A stretch of 42,695 bases of DNA from Lysobacterales bacterium. GTDB lineage: Bacteria; Pseudomonadota; Gammaproteobacteria; Xanthomonadales; Xanthomonadaceae. This document shows, in pieces, positions 21,452 through 28,914 of this stretch. The stretch is taken from positions 1 through 42,695 of the forward strand of contig JADKCY010000028.1 of the NCBI GenBank assembly GCA_016718605.1. The letters are read 5' to 3'. The position numbers and the translations under genes are program-made. The notes below the pieces were generated by a model, which saw only the letters and a program-made list of their open reading frames with translations, had not been told where the DNA came from and ran no database searches. The stretch's first letter is position 1. The number at the start of each line of letters is the position of its first letter.

Positions 21452-21855
21452 TTTAACTCCACCATCAATCGAGGCGCATCGGGACCAGCTGGGTAATTCG
21501 CCTGCTTGAGTATCAAAGCCCATTCGGCCATACGATCGTGCCGGGCCGCACACTGCGCTAGAAACTCGAGTGATTGATCGAGATAGTCCAACAGCAGTCG
21601 CCAGCCCTCGTCTCGATCATAGTTGCCGTACTGCCAGAAGGCGTACTCGGCCAATTCAACTTGATCGGCGGGCCGCAGTTCAAACTTCCGAATCTGCGCG
21701 AAGGTCAAGCGGGCGGCATACTCGGCCCAGCCGTGCGCCGACAGATCGCAACCGGGAATCAATTCCGCCTGCCACCAGGTGGACAACGCCGCATGACCGG
21801 CCGGGAAGTAATCGGGTCGATTGGGTGCGTAGTAGCGGCGAAGTTCGTCGGGCAT
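21448..21855 (-). CDS. Hypothetical helical protein
   Basis: A 135-residue protein with GGAGG upstream of the ATG at 21855 (TGATG overlap). It is rich in Tyr, Trp, Asp and Arg, with WQAELIPGCDLSAHGWAEYA and a likely helical bundle (LLLDYLDQSLEFLAQCAARH). No family recognised, no membrane segment. Confidence 0.6.
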   Translation of the reverse strand: MPDELRRYYAPNRPDYFPAGHAALSTWWQAELIPGCDLSAHGWAEYAARLTFAQIRKFELRPADQVELAEYAFWQYGNYDRDEGWRLLLDYLDQSLEFLAQCAARHDRMAEWALILKQANYPAGPDAPRLMVELN

Positions 21856-22088
21856 CAATCTGCCTCCGGCGCGCCAGTGACCCACTCGAATTCGCCGTCG
21901 AACACGGGGAAACTCAATTCGCTCGTGCCGACGATCCAGTAATCGACCTCCTGCGCGATCACCGGCTGAATTGAACCGGCCTCGGCCAGCGGCTCGACCT
22001 GCTCCGGCGAGAACACGGCTTGCAGCAACCGCACAGTTTGCTCGACATTCAATTCGGGTTCAATTGGTGCAACTGGTTGGTCCGACAT
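21855..22088 (-). CDS. Small acidic hypothetical protein
   Basis: A 77-residue protein. The ATG at 22088 has AGGAG seven bases upstream; the ATG six bases earlier is too close to that site. Very acidic (pI clearly low), with a helix VEQTVRLLQAVFSPEQVEPL and a strand region ending in FEWVTGAPEAD. Phage proteins of this size and charge sometimes mimic DNA, but there is no specific evidence for that here. Confidence 0.55.
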   Translation of the reverse strand: MSDQPVAPIEPELNVEQTVRLLQAVFSPEQVEPLAEAGSIQPVIAQEVDYWIVGTSELSFPVFDGEFEWVTGAPEAD

Positions 22089-22101
22089 TGTCATTCTCCT
22101 G

Positions 22102-22383
22102 TTATCTGGCGTGCAGCGGGAATTGCACAACGCACTCCCAGAGATGCCGCCAGTTGACTTCATTGACCACATCGCTCACTTCGGGAAAGACCTCGACGGC
22201 TCGCACATCCGGCCCCAGCATTTCGTTCTTGATCTTCTGGAGCGTGTCCCAGCCGCAGCGCACCGGCCGACCATCGCAACGGCGGATGATCAAATGCCGG
22301 CCGGTTTCACTGTAACGCACCTCGGCATGATACACCTGCCACAACGAGCGCGGACTTGGCGCTCGATCTTTACGCCGCGCCAT
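22102..22383 (-). CDS. DUF7694-like protein
   Basis: A 93-residue protein. The core GWDTLQKIKNEMLGPDVRAV, then EVFPEVSDVV and WRHLW, matches what I recall of DUF7694, a small domain found in phages and mobile elements in which a sequence W-x-x-L-Q-x-I-K-N-E precedes AVEVFP. Function unknown. It overlaps the upstream gene by 14 bases. Confidence 0.6.
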   Translation of the reverse strand: MARRKDRAPSPRSLWQVYHAEVRYSETGRHLIIRRCDGRPVRCGWDTLQKIKNEMLGPDVRAVEVFPEVSDVVNEVNWRHLWECVVQFPLHAR

Positions 22384-22612
22384 CGAGCACCGGCCGCGCG
22401 CGCAGGGAATTTTCGGAAGTGTTCACCGTAATCACGTCCTGATACTTCAATGGATAATCCAACAGCGCCAGATAGGGCTGATCGGATTCCCAGTAGCCAT
22501 CGATGTATTTTGGTTCAGCCTGATAGAAATACAGGCCGCCGTCACAATCGACCGCCGCAAACTTCCAGCAAGCGTCCAACTTATCCCAGTTGATCTCCAG
22601 CAAGATGACCAT
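22370..22612 (-). CDS. Hypothetical protein
   Basis: An 80-residue protein. The ATG at 22612 with TAGGAG upstream is preferred to an in-frame start at 22696. Strand-rich, aromatic sequence (MVILLEINWDKLDACWKFAA; GGLYFYQAEPKYIDGYW). No family recognised. Confidence 0.55.
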   Translation of the reverse strand: MVILLEINWDKLDACWKFAAVDCDGGLYFYQAEPKYIDGYWESDQPYLALLDYPLKYQDVITVNTSENSLRARPVLDGAA

Positions 22613-22619
22613 ACGGCTC

Positions 22620-23210
22620 CTAAAACAAAGCGAGTTGACTGCTCTCGGTAATTGGGTTGCTTTCCGGTGATAAGCGGCGAATCTTAGCTGCGCCAATTTC
22701 CGGTTTGTGTCTGGCGGGCACTGGCTTTACCTTTTCCGAAACAAGCACCAGCGGTTGCTCACGCAGCCAGGCCGCGCACTCGTCGACGGTCAGGAATTCA
22801 TACTGGGTCAGATGCTCCCAGCGGCGAAAAGCGATCACCTGGGCCATCATGACCACGTTGAACGCGAGATCATAGCGCTCTTCTGGATCGTCCTCGTCGG
22901 GCCGCTCACCAGACACCATCAAGGCCGAATATTCGGTGTCCCACTCATCCAACACGGCAACCGTTCGCCAGAATTGATCCAGCGATCCGAAGTGATCGAG
23001 CGCGCGCGGCTGTTGGCAGATAACTCCCGTCCGACGAAAGAGATAGTCATTGCGGGCATCATACCAGGCGCCCGTGTAGTAGTGCCAGAGATCGGCAGCG
23101 GCAATCGGTCGATTCTTCGGGCCGTGCTCACGAATCTGATCGAACGCCCACTGCAAGAGCGTCGGATTATCAAACGCCAAATCAGGCAGTTCCTCAAGCA
23201 TCGTCGCCAT
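22620..23210 (-). CDS. Hypothetical protein ending in a sliding-clamp-binding motif
   Basis: A 196-residue protein. Among several in-frame ATGs, 23210 has GAGG at the best distance. The first 150 residues are helical and Trp/Tyr-rich; the tail is a Lys/Pro-rich linker (KVKPVPARHKPEIGAAKIRR) that ends in QLALF at the extreme C-terminus. A flexible linker plus terminal QLxLF is the standard arrangement of beta-clamp-binding proteins. It overlaps the methyltransferase gene by 17 bases, so clamp-coupled modification is one idea. Confidence 0.65.
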   Translation of the reverse strand: MATMLEELPDLAFDNPTLLQWAFDQIREHGPKNRPIAAADLWHYYTGAWYDARNDYLFRRTGVICQQPRALDHFGSLDQFWRTVAVLDEWDTEYSALMVSGERPDEDDPEERYDLAFNVVMMAQVIAFRRWEHLTQYEFLTVDECAAWLREQPLVLVSEKVKPVPARHKPEIGAAKIRRLSPESNPITESSQLALF

Positions 23211-24813
23211 TGTCATCCTCATCGAATAGACTTTCGTAAGACGGAATAAGCGCCAGTTCCTGACCCGTCACCGGCTGAGCGGTCGACTTGGCTGGCCGCG
23301 TTGTGCGCGAGTCGTTCGTATCGGGCGGCAGCCACTTCTTGCCTTGCGAAGCGCGAATGTTGAATGCCTGCCGCAAGTCCTCGTCGAGCCAGTAGAGATG
23401 CAGTGTCCCTTTCTTGAAGTAGCGAATCTTAAAGAAAGTCGATTGCGTGTAACCCGGATTTTTGAGGCTGTGCCGGTTGCCAGGTGGACCATTGAACGCT
23501 AAGTCCAATGCTTTTTGAATTGTGACGATGGATTCAAAGCGCACATTGGCGACCTGGCACAACCCGCGATCGATGTCGTCCAATTTTCGGCTGTGATTCT
23601 CAGCGATGCCGAAATAACTTGAACGCCAGCCCGGACCAATCGGATTTAAAAAGCCCGGCAGCACCACGCGTTTATTGACGACATAGCAGTCATTGGATTT
23701 CCAGCGTTCATCCGGTGGCGCTTCACGCGATTCCGGCGAGTGCTTGGTCATCTCCTCGAAAGAGTCCAGCACCGCGCCGATCAACAACTCCTGCTCGCGG
23801 CCGGCAATCTCACGCAGAAACCGCTCGATATTCTCGTGATTAAAGTCTACGCGATGTTGACGCTCGCGATACTCTTGTAGCGCCGTCTCGGTGCGAACGG
23901 TCATGATCTTATGAAACGACGGATGGTTCAACACCCGCATCCAGGCACCTTGCGTCAGCAGTTCAATGAACGTGTTGAACCGCTCGGTCTCATCCTTGAT
24001 GTCGTCAATGATCTGGATGACGCTGATGTTCTCACCCCGAGTATTACCGCGTTCGTCTTTGCGCATCCGGTGGTACTCGACCAGCGGCTTGCTATAGCGC
24101 AGTAACTGTTGGCGCAGGCGATTGTACTCGCCATACATGGCCAGCGTGGCATCATAGGCGGCCAGCAGCGGCGCGATGTAGCCTGTCAAGCCTACTTCGG
24201 TGGCCTCATCGGTCGGCGGCGAGGCGAAATCACGGTCGTTCACCGGTTCGAAGTCGAACGCGAATTGGGCGTTGGCTTTCTTTTCCAGACGAGCAATGGT
24301 AACTTCTTTGCCCATGTAACGCTCGGCGTCTTTAGCGAAGGCTCGGCCCGCGTCTTCAAATTCACCATGCCGCTCGACAAGGGCGATGATCTCCTGCTCT
24401 TTCGACGTGCGACCTTCGCGCAGCGTCTGCGGCAGAATGCAGCCGATAAAGCCGGATTGCAGCATCTCCCAGACATACAGCAGAATGTCTTCACACCGCA
24501 GAAACGGTGGGTTCATGATTACGTGCGTCAACTTGACCAAGGGCTTGTACTGGAAGATGTCTGAGCCGACCAGCGTCAAGCCTTTGGCCTGCAGCACAGC
24601 CTGCCGCTCGGGATGAATCTCCACACAGTACACCCGCGGCCGGTGATGACGCGCCCAGTCTGATTCATGTGCGTAGGGCCGCAGAATCATCTCGGCCAGT
24701 TCACCGGTGCCTGCCGTCGGCTCCAGCACGTAGGCATTATCAAAACGATACGGCCTCAGGAGTTGCGCCCCCAAGGCCGGTGTTGTCACGTAGAAGTCGC
24801 GATCCCATCCCAT
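23194..24813 (-). CDS. N6-adenine-type DNA methyltransferase with DUF4942 region
   Basis: A 539-residue protein. The N-terminus has a methyltransferase fold: VLEPTAGTGELAEMI (SAM site), YCVEIHPE, and VIMNPPFLR with the NPPF catalytic tetrapeptide. The C-terminal half fits DUF4942: DFNHENIERFLREI, ELLIGAVLDSFEEM, NDCYVVNKRVVLPG and FFKIRYFKKGTLHLYWL. Such proteins occur on plasmids and phages and probably methylate adenine in DNA. It starts two bases after the upstream stop. Together with the DUF3560 protein this gives two candidate DNA methylases in the window. Confidence 0.9.
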   Translation of the reverse strand: MGWDRDFYVTTPALGAQLLRPYRFDNAYVLEPTAGTGELAEMILRPYAHESDWARHHRPRVYCVEIHPERQAVLQAKGLTLVGSDIFQYKPLVKLTHVIMNPPFLRCEDILLYVWEMLQSGFIGCILPQTLREGRTSKEQEIIALVERHGEFEDAGRAFAKDAERYMGKEVTIARLEKKANAQFAFDFEPVNDRDFASPPTDEATEVGLTGYIAPLLAAYDATLAMYGEYNRLRQQLLRYSKPLVEYHRMRKDERGNTRGENISVIQIIDDIKDETERFNTFIELLTQGAWMRVLNHPSFHKIMTVRTETALQEYRERQHRVDFNHENIERFLREIAGREQELLIGAVLDSFEEMTKHSPESREAPPDERWKSNDCYVVNKRVVLPGFLNPIGPGWRSSYFGIAENHSRKLDDIDRGLCQVANVRFESIVTIQKALDLAFNGPPGNRHSLKNPGYTQSTFFKIRYFKKGTLHLYWLDEDLRQAFNIRASQGKKWLPPDTNDSRTTRPAKSTAQPVTGQELALIPSYESLFDEDDNGDDA

Positions 24814-24814
24814 G

Positions 24815-25516
24815 TTACGTCCCCTTCAATCGATTGACGACCATCAACTTAAACCAGGCGTCAAAGCCAGACAATGCTGCCCGCTCATCATACCAATCGG
24901 CGCGCGTGGCTAGATACTTGTCAAACAGCGCCTTAAAGCCCGCCAGCATCTCCGGCGTGACTCCATCGTCCAAAACGGGTGGATGCTTGGTGAGCATAGT
25001 CTGCTGCGTCAGGCGCGCATTGGGGTGATAAATTACCACCGTTGGCCCGTCATCGGCCGCACAGCCCGCCAGTTGTGTTACGCCCGCTTCGTCGAACAGG
25101 AAACAAAAGTGATCGATTACGATGCCCTGCAATCGATCACCCGCGTACCAACCCCAGTGCGCCGCCGCCGCCGAAGCCTGGCCCTGGGCTTCCAGCAACG
25201 ACACATACTCCAGATCGTAAACCTTGCCAAGTTCCAGCAACAGGTCGGCCAGCAATTCCAGTTGGCGCAAACGCGCCAACCACAGATTGTGCTCAGTCAC
25301 TCCGCCACCACACAGGGCGGCCCGCGGGCAAATGCGGCGTCGGCAATCAGCCATCGCCTTACCAGCACCGGCGCGGCGTCCAAATTCCAGACAGACCGTC
25401 TCGCAAACGCGTTGTGCTATAAAAACGCGACGCAACGCGTCGACACCGGCTGGCAAACCGCCCACGCGTCTTAGCCGACAGCCGGCAAATTCACGACGTG
25501 CGCAAACTAAGCACAC
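24815..25516 (-). CDS. Cysteine-rich N-terminus plus helical protein, unknown
   Basis: About 233 residues if started at the GTG at 25516. Residues 1-70 carry CLVCARREFAGC, CETVC and CRRRICPRAALC, so a zinc-binding region is likely, although it is odd in being Arg/Ala/Gly-rich. The remainder is helical and contains HFCFLFDEAGVTQLAGCA and PTVVIYHPNARL. The start overlaps the upstream gene by 26 bases; a start at 25546 is also possible. No family recognised. Confidence 0.6.
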   Translation of the reverse strand: MCLVCARREFAGCRLRRVGGLPAGVDALRRVFIAQRVCETVCLEFGRRAGAGKAMADCRRRICPRAALCGGGVTEHNLWLARLRQLELLADLLLELGKVYDLEYVSLLEAQGQASAAAAHWGWYAGDRLQGIVIDHFCFLFDEAGVTQLAGCAADDGPTVVIYHPNARLTQQTMLTKHPPVLDDGVTPEMLAGFKALFDKYLATRADWYDERAALSGFDAWFKLMVVNRLKGT

Positions 25517-25697
25517 GAATGATGCGCTCGCCATCGGCCGTGACATCGCCCACTTTCCAACCCAATTCCTGGGCGGCTTGCTGGGCGACTAACGGCGACT
25601 CCAGCGCTTCACGGTGGGCCAGTTCCAGCGCCACCATCCCGGCCTGCAACCGGGCCATCTCGCGCAGATTGTCATTCAAAACCTGAAGAATACTCAT
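25491..25697 (-). CDS. Small helical protein
   Basis: A 68-residue protein beginning 13 bases after the regulator gene, with a weak ribosome site. Helical N-terminal half (MSILQVLNDNLREMARLQAG) and a short strand tail. No family recognised. Its position right after the PhoB-like gene makes it a candidate partner of that regulator, by position only. Confidence 0.55.
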   Translation of the reverse strand: MSILQVLNDNLREMARLQAGMVALELAHREALESPLVAQQAAQELGWKVGDVTADGERIIRVLSLRTS

Positions 25698-25709
25698 TTG
25701 CTATCTCGC

Positions 25710-26180
25710 TTAAGCCGTGTACAGTCGATAGCCTCGACCGCGCACGTTCTTGATGAACTCGGGTTTCGACGAATTTCGTTCGATTTTACTGCGCAGACGG
25801 CTGACCAGTTTCTCAATCCGGGGTTCGTCTACGGTGTCCATGAACGATTCACCCCAGACCGCCTCAACAATCGCGTACTTGTCGGTTAGTTTGTCCTGGC
25901 GACCATACAGCAGCAGCATCAGGCGGTATTCCAGATCGGTCAACTCGACCTCGCGGCCGTCAACTGTGACGGTGCCCGCATCGGCATCGACAATCAAGCC
26001 GATCGGACTGGTCGCAGCGGGTTGCGTCTTGGGCTCGTGCGCCGCCAGCCACTTCAACAGTGTGACCTGCTCGGTGGGCGTCAGTGCCGACCAGATTTCA
26101 GCACCAGTGCGCTCGGCGGTGCTGGCGAGAATTACATCAAACAGCTGTCCGGGTGCAATTTGAACCAGTACATTGCTCAT
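25710..26180 (-). CDS. Orphan PhoB/OmpR-type winged-helix regulator (no receiver domain)
   Basis: A 156-residue protein. Residues about 60-156 form a trans_reg_C winged helix: VDGREVELTDLEYRLMLLL, YAIVEAVWGE, the recognition-helix region RIEKLVSRLRSKIERN and the terminal hairpin FIKNVRGRGYRLYTA. The first 60 residues are too short for a receiver and lack its aspartates, so it is not regulated by phosphorylation in the usual way. It is the first gene after a canonical promoter (26233-26261), with the CGGACA leader before its ATG. PhoB-type domains bind direct TGTCA repeats 11 bp apart, exactly the pattern at five promoters downstream, so it is the prime candidate to act there. Confidence 0.85.
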   Translation of the reverse strand: MSNVLVQIAPGQLFDVILASTAERTGAEIWSALTPTEQVTLLKWLAAHEPKTQPAATSPIGLIVDADAGTVTVDGREVELTDLEYRLMLLLYGRQDKLTDKYAIVEAVWGESFMDTVDEPRIEKLVSRLRSKIERNSSKPEFIKNVRGRGYRLYTA

Positions 26181-26232
26181 GGGAGTGTCCGCTCCGTAGG
26201 GGATGGGCAATTAAATGCCCGTTTGCGTCTCC

Positions 26233-26261
26233 ATTGTACCAGAAACGCCCATAAAATGCAA
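26233..26261 (-). promoter_or_regulatory. Class I (sigma70-like) promoter of the regulator gene
   Basis: Leftward -35 TTGCAT (26261-26256), 17-base spacer, -10 TACAAT (26238-26233). The -10 and initially transcribed 22 bases (plus strand 26211-26238) match 25 of 28 bases at the leftward 38.3-kb promoter. The leader also contains GGGCA/TGCCC arms. The gap 26181-26279 holds only this promoter and leader. Confidence 0.75.
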
Positions 26262-26279
26262 GCCCCAAAATTCGAGCAC

Positions 26280-26930
26280 TTAGAGCGTCGGCCAGGGCTG
26301 GACTTCGGCCCGATAACGACCCAGCGCGTCGGCGACCGGCCAGATGTTCTGCTCGATACGTTTCTGATTCAGGGTGGGTGACGCGGGCGCGGCAAACAAC
26401 CACCAGTCAATCTTTTGTTCGGGCGTCAATTGCGCGGCATCGGGCAGTTGATACCAGCCGCCACGCTGATGACAGACTTGATCGTCATAGCCCAGCGCGC
26501 GCCACACGCCGTAGCAGTTTTGGAATTTGCACCAGTCGCGAAATTGCTCACGGGCCGCTGGCGTCGACAACAACAACTCAGCTTCGGTCGAGCCGTCATT
26601 GCCATAGATCAACATCGCCAACGACATGCGGGCATCGGCCTCGGCCTCGTCGCGCAAGGCGCAATTGCTGACACGCACCCGACCTAAGTCCTGCGAGATA
26701 CAGCCGGTAGTCAACGTCGCCGTAGTCGATTGCTCGCGCTGATCGATCAGCACGTAAGACCAGTTCTGCCATGGATCGCGATAGAGAATCACCAGCCACG
26801 AATAGAGCCATAGCACGCGACCGTCATATGACCCGCTCAACGCTTCACAGGCGGCTTCCAGTACGGCGGCGCGCGCCTTGGCCTCAGTCTCGCCGGTGGC
26901 CGACAGTTCACCGATCTTGGCGGTTTTCAT
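26280..26930 (-). CDS. Hypothetical protein
   Basis: A 216-residue protein. The ATG at 26930 lies seven bases after the ParB-like stop; the upstream in-frame extension is shadow. The sequence (GETEAKARAAVLEAACEALS, then RVLWLYSWLVILYRDPWQNW) is distinctive but I cannot place it. It contains a CKFQNCYGVWRALGYDD stretch. It ends just before the promoter of the regulator gene, so it is the last gene of the ParB unit. Confidence 0.65.
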   Translation of the reverse strand: MKTAKIGELSATGETEAKARAAVLEAACEALSGSYDGRVLWLYSWLVILYRDPWQNWSYVLIDQREQSTTATLTTGCISQDLGRVRVSNCALRDEAEADARMSLAMLIYGNDGSTEAELLLSTPAAREQFRDWCKFQNCYGVWRALGYDDQVCHQRGGWYQLPDAAQLTPEQKIDWWLFAAPASPTLNQKRIEQNIWPVADALGRYRAEVQPWPTL

Positions 26931-26937
26931 TTGCGGC

Positions 26938-28893
26938 CTACGCATCGTCGGCCTCGTCGTCTTCATCATCGTTGACTTCTTCGTTATCAAACGGACCACT
27001 AACATCAACCGCTTCGACTTCCGATTCAGCGTCCGCTTGATCTTCAGCGATTGCCTCGGCTGTAGCCTGAGTCTTTGACTTGGTCTTGCTGGTCTTACCG
27101 GCCGGCTTGCCCGTGACGCCGGCCGCCATCGGATTACACTTCGCGCAGGTCACGCCAACGATCTTGCCGGTGCTATCGATATCCACCGACCAGCCGTCGA
27201 CCTGTTGATCGCGCTTGGTCACCTTACCGACGGTCGATGTAGCAACGCCACATTTCCAACAGTTGCCCGGCGTGTGATGAATCGGCGGCTGATCCCAACC
27301 GGCGGGCATTTCCAAACCGAAGGCGTCAATAACGTGCTCGCAGATGGTCTTGGCCTTAGGCCAGCCCGTGTGCCACTCCTTGTACGACGCATCCTGCAAT
27401 TTGAAGCCCAACTGGGTGAGAATCAGTATCTGCCGTAATTGCTTCTGCGCCACTTTGGGCGGCGTATCTTCGGTCGGCGCCCAGGCCTCGATCAATTCGG
27501 CAAATCGCGGCCACTCGGCATCCCGCACATGGGAATGCTGCTGGACGTAATCAGCCAGCCACTCGGCCACCGGCATAGTCATGTTGAACGCGGGCGCAAC
27601 CTTCACGGCCAGGAATTCCACCAGCCAATCTATATCCAGCATCGCCCGGTGCGCCTGCGCCTTGACTTTACGAGTCGCCGCCTGTTCGCGCAGTTTGGCC
27701 TTAGCAATGGCCGCCGCGTCGGGCAGCTGGTCGGTTTTGATTTCGACGGATTGTGTCCGCTCATCGAAGTTCTGACTCAACTCGGTCGCAATTGCGGGCG
27801 TTGTAGCGGCTAACCAAGCCTGATAACTGCCCAAAATGTCGTGCGCGATGTGCGCCGAATTGGCATCAACTACAATCGACTTGCGCGCCGACTCCCGCGA
27901 CACCAGACGCAGGTAGTCCGGCAGCGGCTCCATGGCGACCAATGTCTTAAGACGCGCATTGTTGTAATACGTCAACGAGATCGGATGAGCGGTTTCATCT
28001 ATGCCGACGATCGGGATGCCGGTCTTCTTGCTGGCTTTATCAATCTCAGCCTGCTCCCAGGCCGCAACCTTGAGCGCGTAGCAGCGCGCATTGAGGCAGT
28101 AGTCATTCGCGCCGGTGAAGCAGGACACGCAGCCTTGACAGGACAGGATATTCCACGGCCCTTCGGCATCGGTCACGCCGATTGGCTTCTTCGGCCATTT
28201 GAGACTCCACAGGCCGCGCGTCTCGCCACCCAGCAGCTGGGCTTTGGCCGCTTGCATGACATTCTCAAACACGTTGGCGACTGAATTCCAGCGCTGACCA
28301 GGCTGCTCGACATTCAAGAGATTTTTAACCACATCGGCCAGCTGATTATCATTCAGCCGTGAGACCACTTTGGTCAACGTCAACGCATGCCGCAACGGAA
28401 TCTGATGGTGTCCATCCCCGACCAGATCGCGTACCTCTTTAGGCAGCGCTTGCAACCGACGAACATCCTTAATGCGCTCCACGTCGATGCCCAACTGCTC
28501 AGACAGTGCCGCATCGTCGTAACCCAGTTTCAGGGCCAGTTGCTCGAACGCCGCGCTCTCTTCGGCGAGCGTCAAATCCTTCCGGCCCAAATTGTCACGA
28601 ACGCTGCCGACCAGCAATTTCGTGTAATCGTAGGGCTGGACGAAGCACGGCACCTGCGCCATTTTCAACGTCGTGGCCGCCCGCCAACGTCGCTCACCAC
28701 CCAGAATGTAATACTCGGACGGCGTCTGCGGGACTTCTGTTTCCATCACCTCCAGCGGCACCCGCACGCCGTCGAGACGAATCTGTTCCTGCAAATCGTG
28801 CAGGGCGAGCTCATCGAAAAGTTCGCGCGCCTGAAACGGGTTGGGCTGTAATTGCCCCACCGCCAGCGCTACCACCGGCCTGACATCCAACAT
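26938..28893 (-). CDS. parB: ParB-like protein with cysteine clusters and acidic tail
   Basis: A 651-residue protein. The N-terminal ParB/Srx domain has LQPNPFQARELFDE and the nucleotide-binding motif GGERRWRAA (65-73), followed by a helix-turn-helix (SEQLGIDVERIKDVRRLQAL, 131-150). Much longer than chromosomal ParB: a five-cysteine cluster around 252-271 (SCQGCVSCFTG, YCLNARCYAL), a later CWKC...CAKC zinc pair and a very acidic C-terminus. ParB-family proteins bind a centromere-like site or, in phages and plasmids, regulate or cut DNA. No ParA is seen; a ParM-like actin is at 38.7 kb. Starts after AAGGAG and the CGGACA leader. Confidence 0.85.
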   Translation of the reverse strand: MLDVRPVVALAVGQLQPNPFQARELFDELALHDLQEQIRLDGVRVPLEVMETEVPQTPSEYYILGGERRWRAATTLKMAQVPCFVQPYDYTKLLVGSVRDNLGRKDLTLAEESAAFEQLALKLGYDDAALSEQLGIDVERIKDVRRLQALPKEVRDLVGDGHHQIPLRHALTLTKVVSRLNDNQLADVVKNLLNVEQPGQRWNSVANVFENVMQAAKAQLLGGETRGLWSLKWPKKPIGVTDAEGPWNILSCQGCVSCFTGANDYCLNARCYALKVAAWEQAEIDKASKKTGIPIVGIDETAHPISLTYYNNARLKTLVAMEPLPDYLRLVSRESARKSIVVDANSAHIAHDILGSYQAWLAATTPAIATELSQNFDERTQSVEIKTDQLPDAAAIAKAKLREQAATRKVKAQAHRAMLDIDWLVEFLAVKVAPAFNMTMPVAEWLADYVQQHSHVRDAEWPRFAELIEAWAPTEDTPPKVAQKQLRQILILTQLGFKLQDASYKEWHTGWPKAKTICEHVIDAFGLEMPAGWDQPPIHHTPGNCWKCGVATSTVGKVTKRDQQVDGWSVDIDSTGKIVGVTCAKCNPMAAGVTGKPAGKTSKTKSKTQATAEAIAEDQADAESEVEAVDVSGPFDNEEVNDDEDDEADDA

Positions 28894-28914
28894 TTGTCCG
28901 CTCCTTGAAATAGT

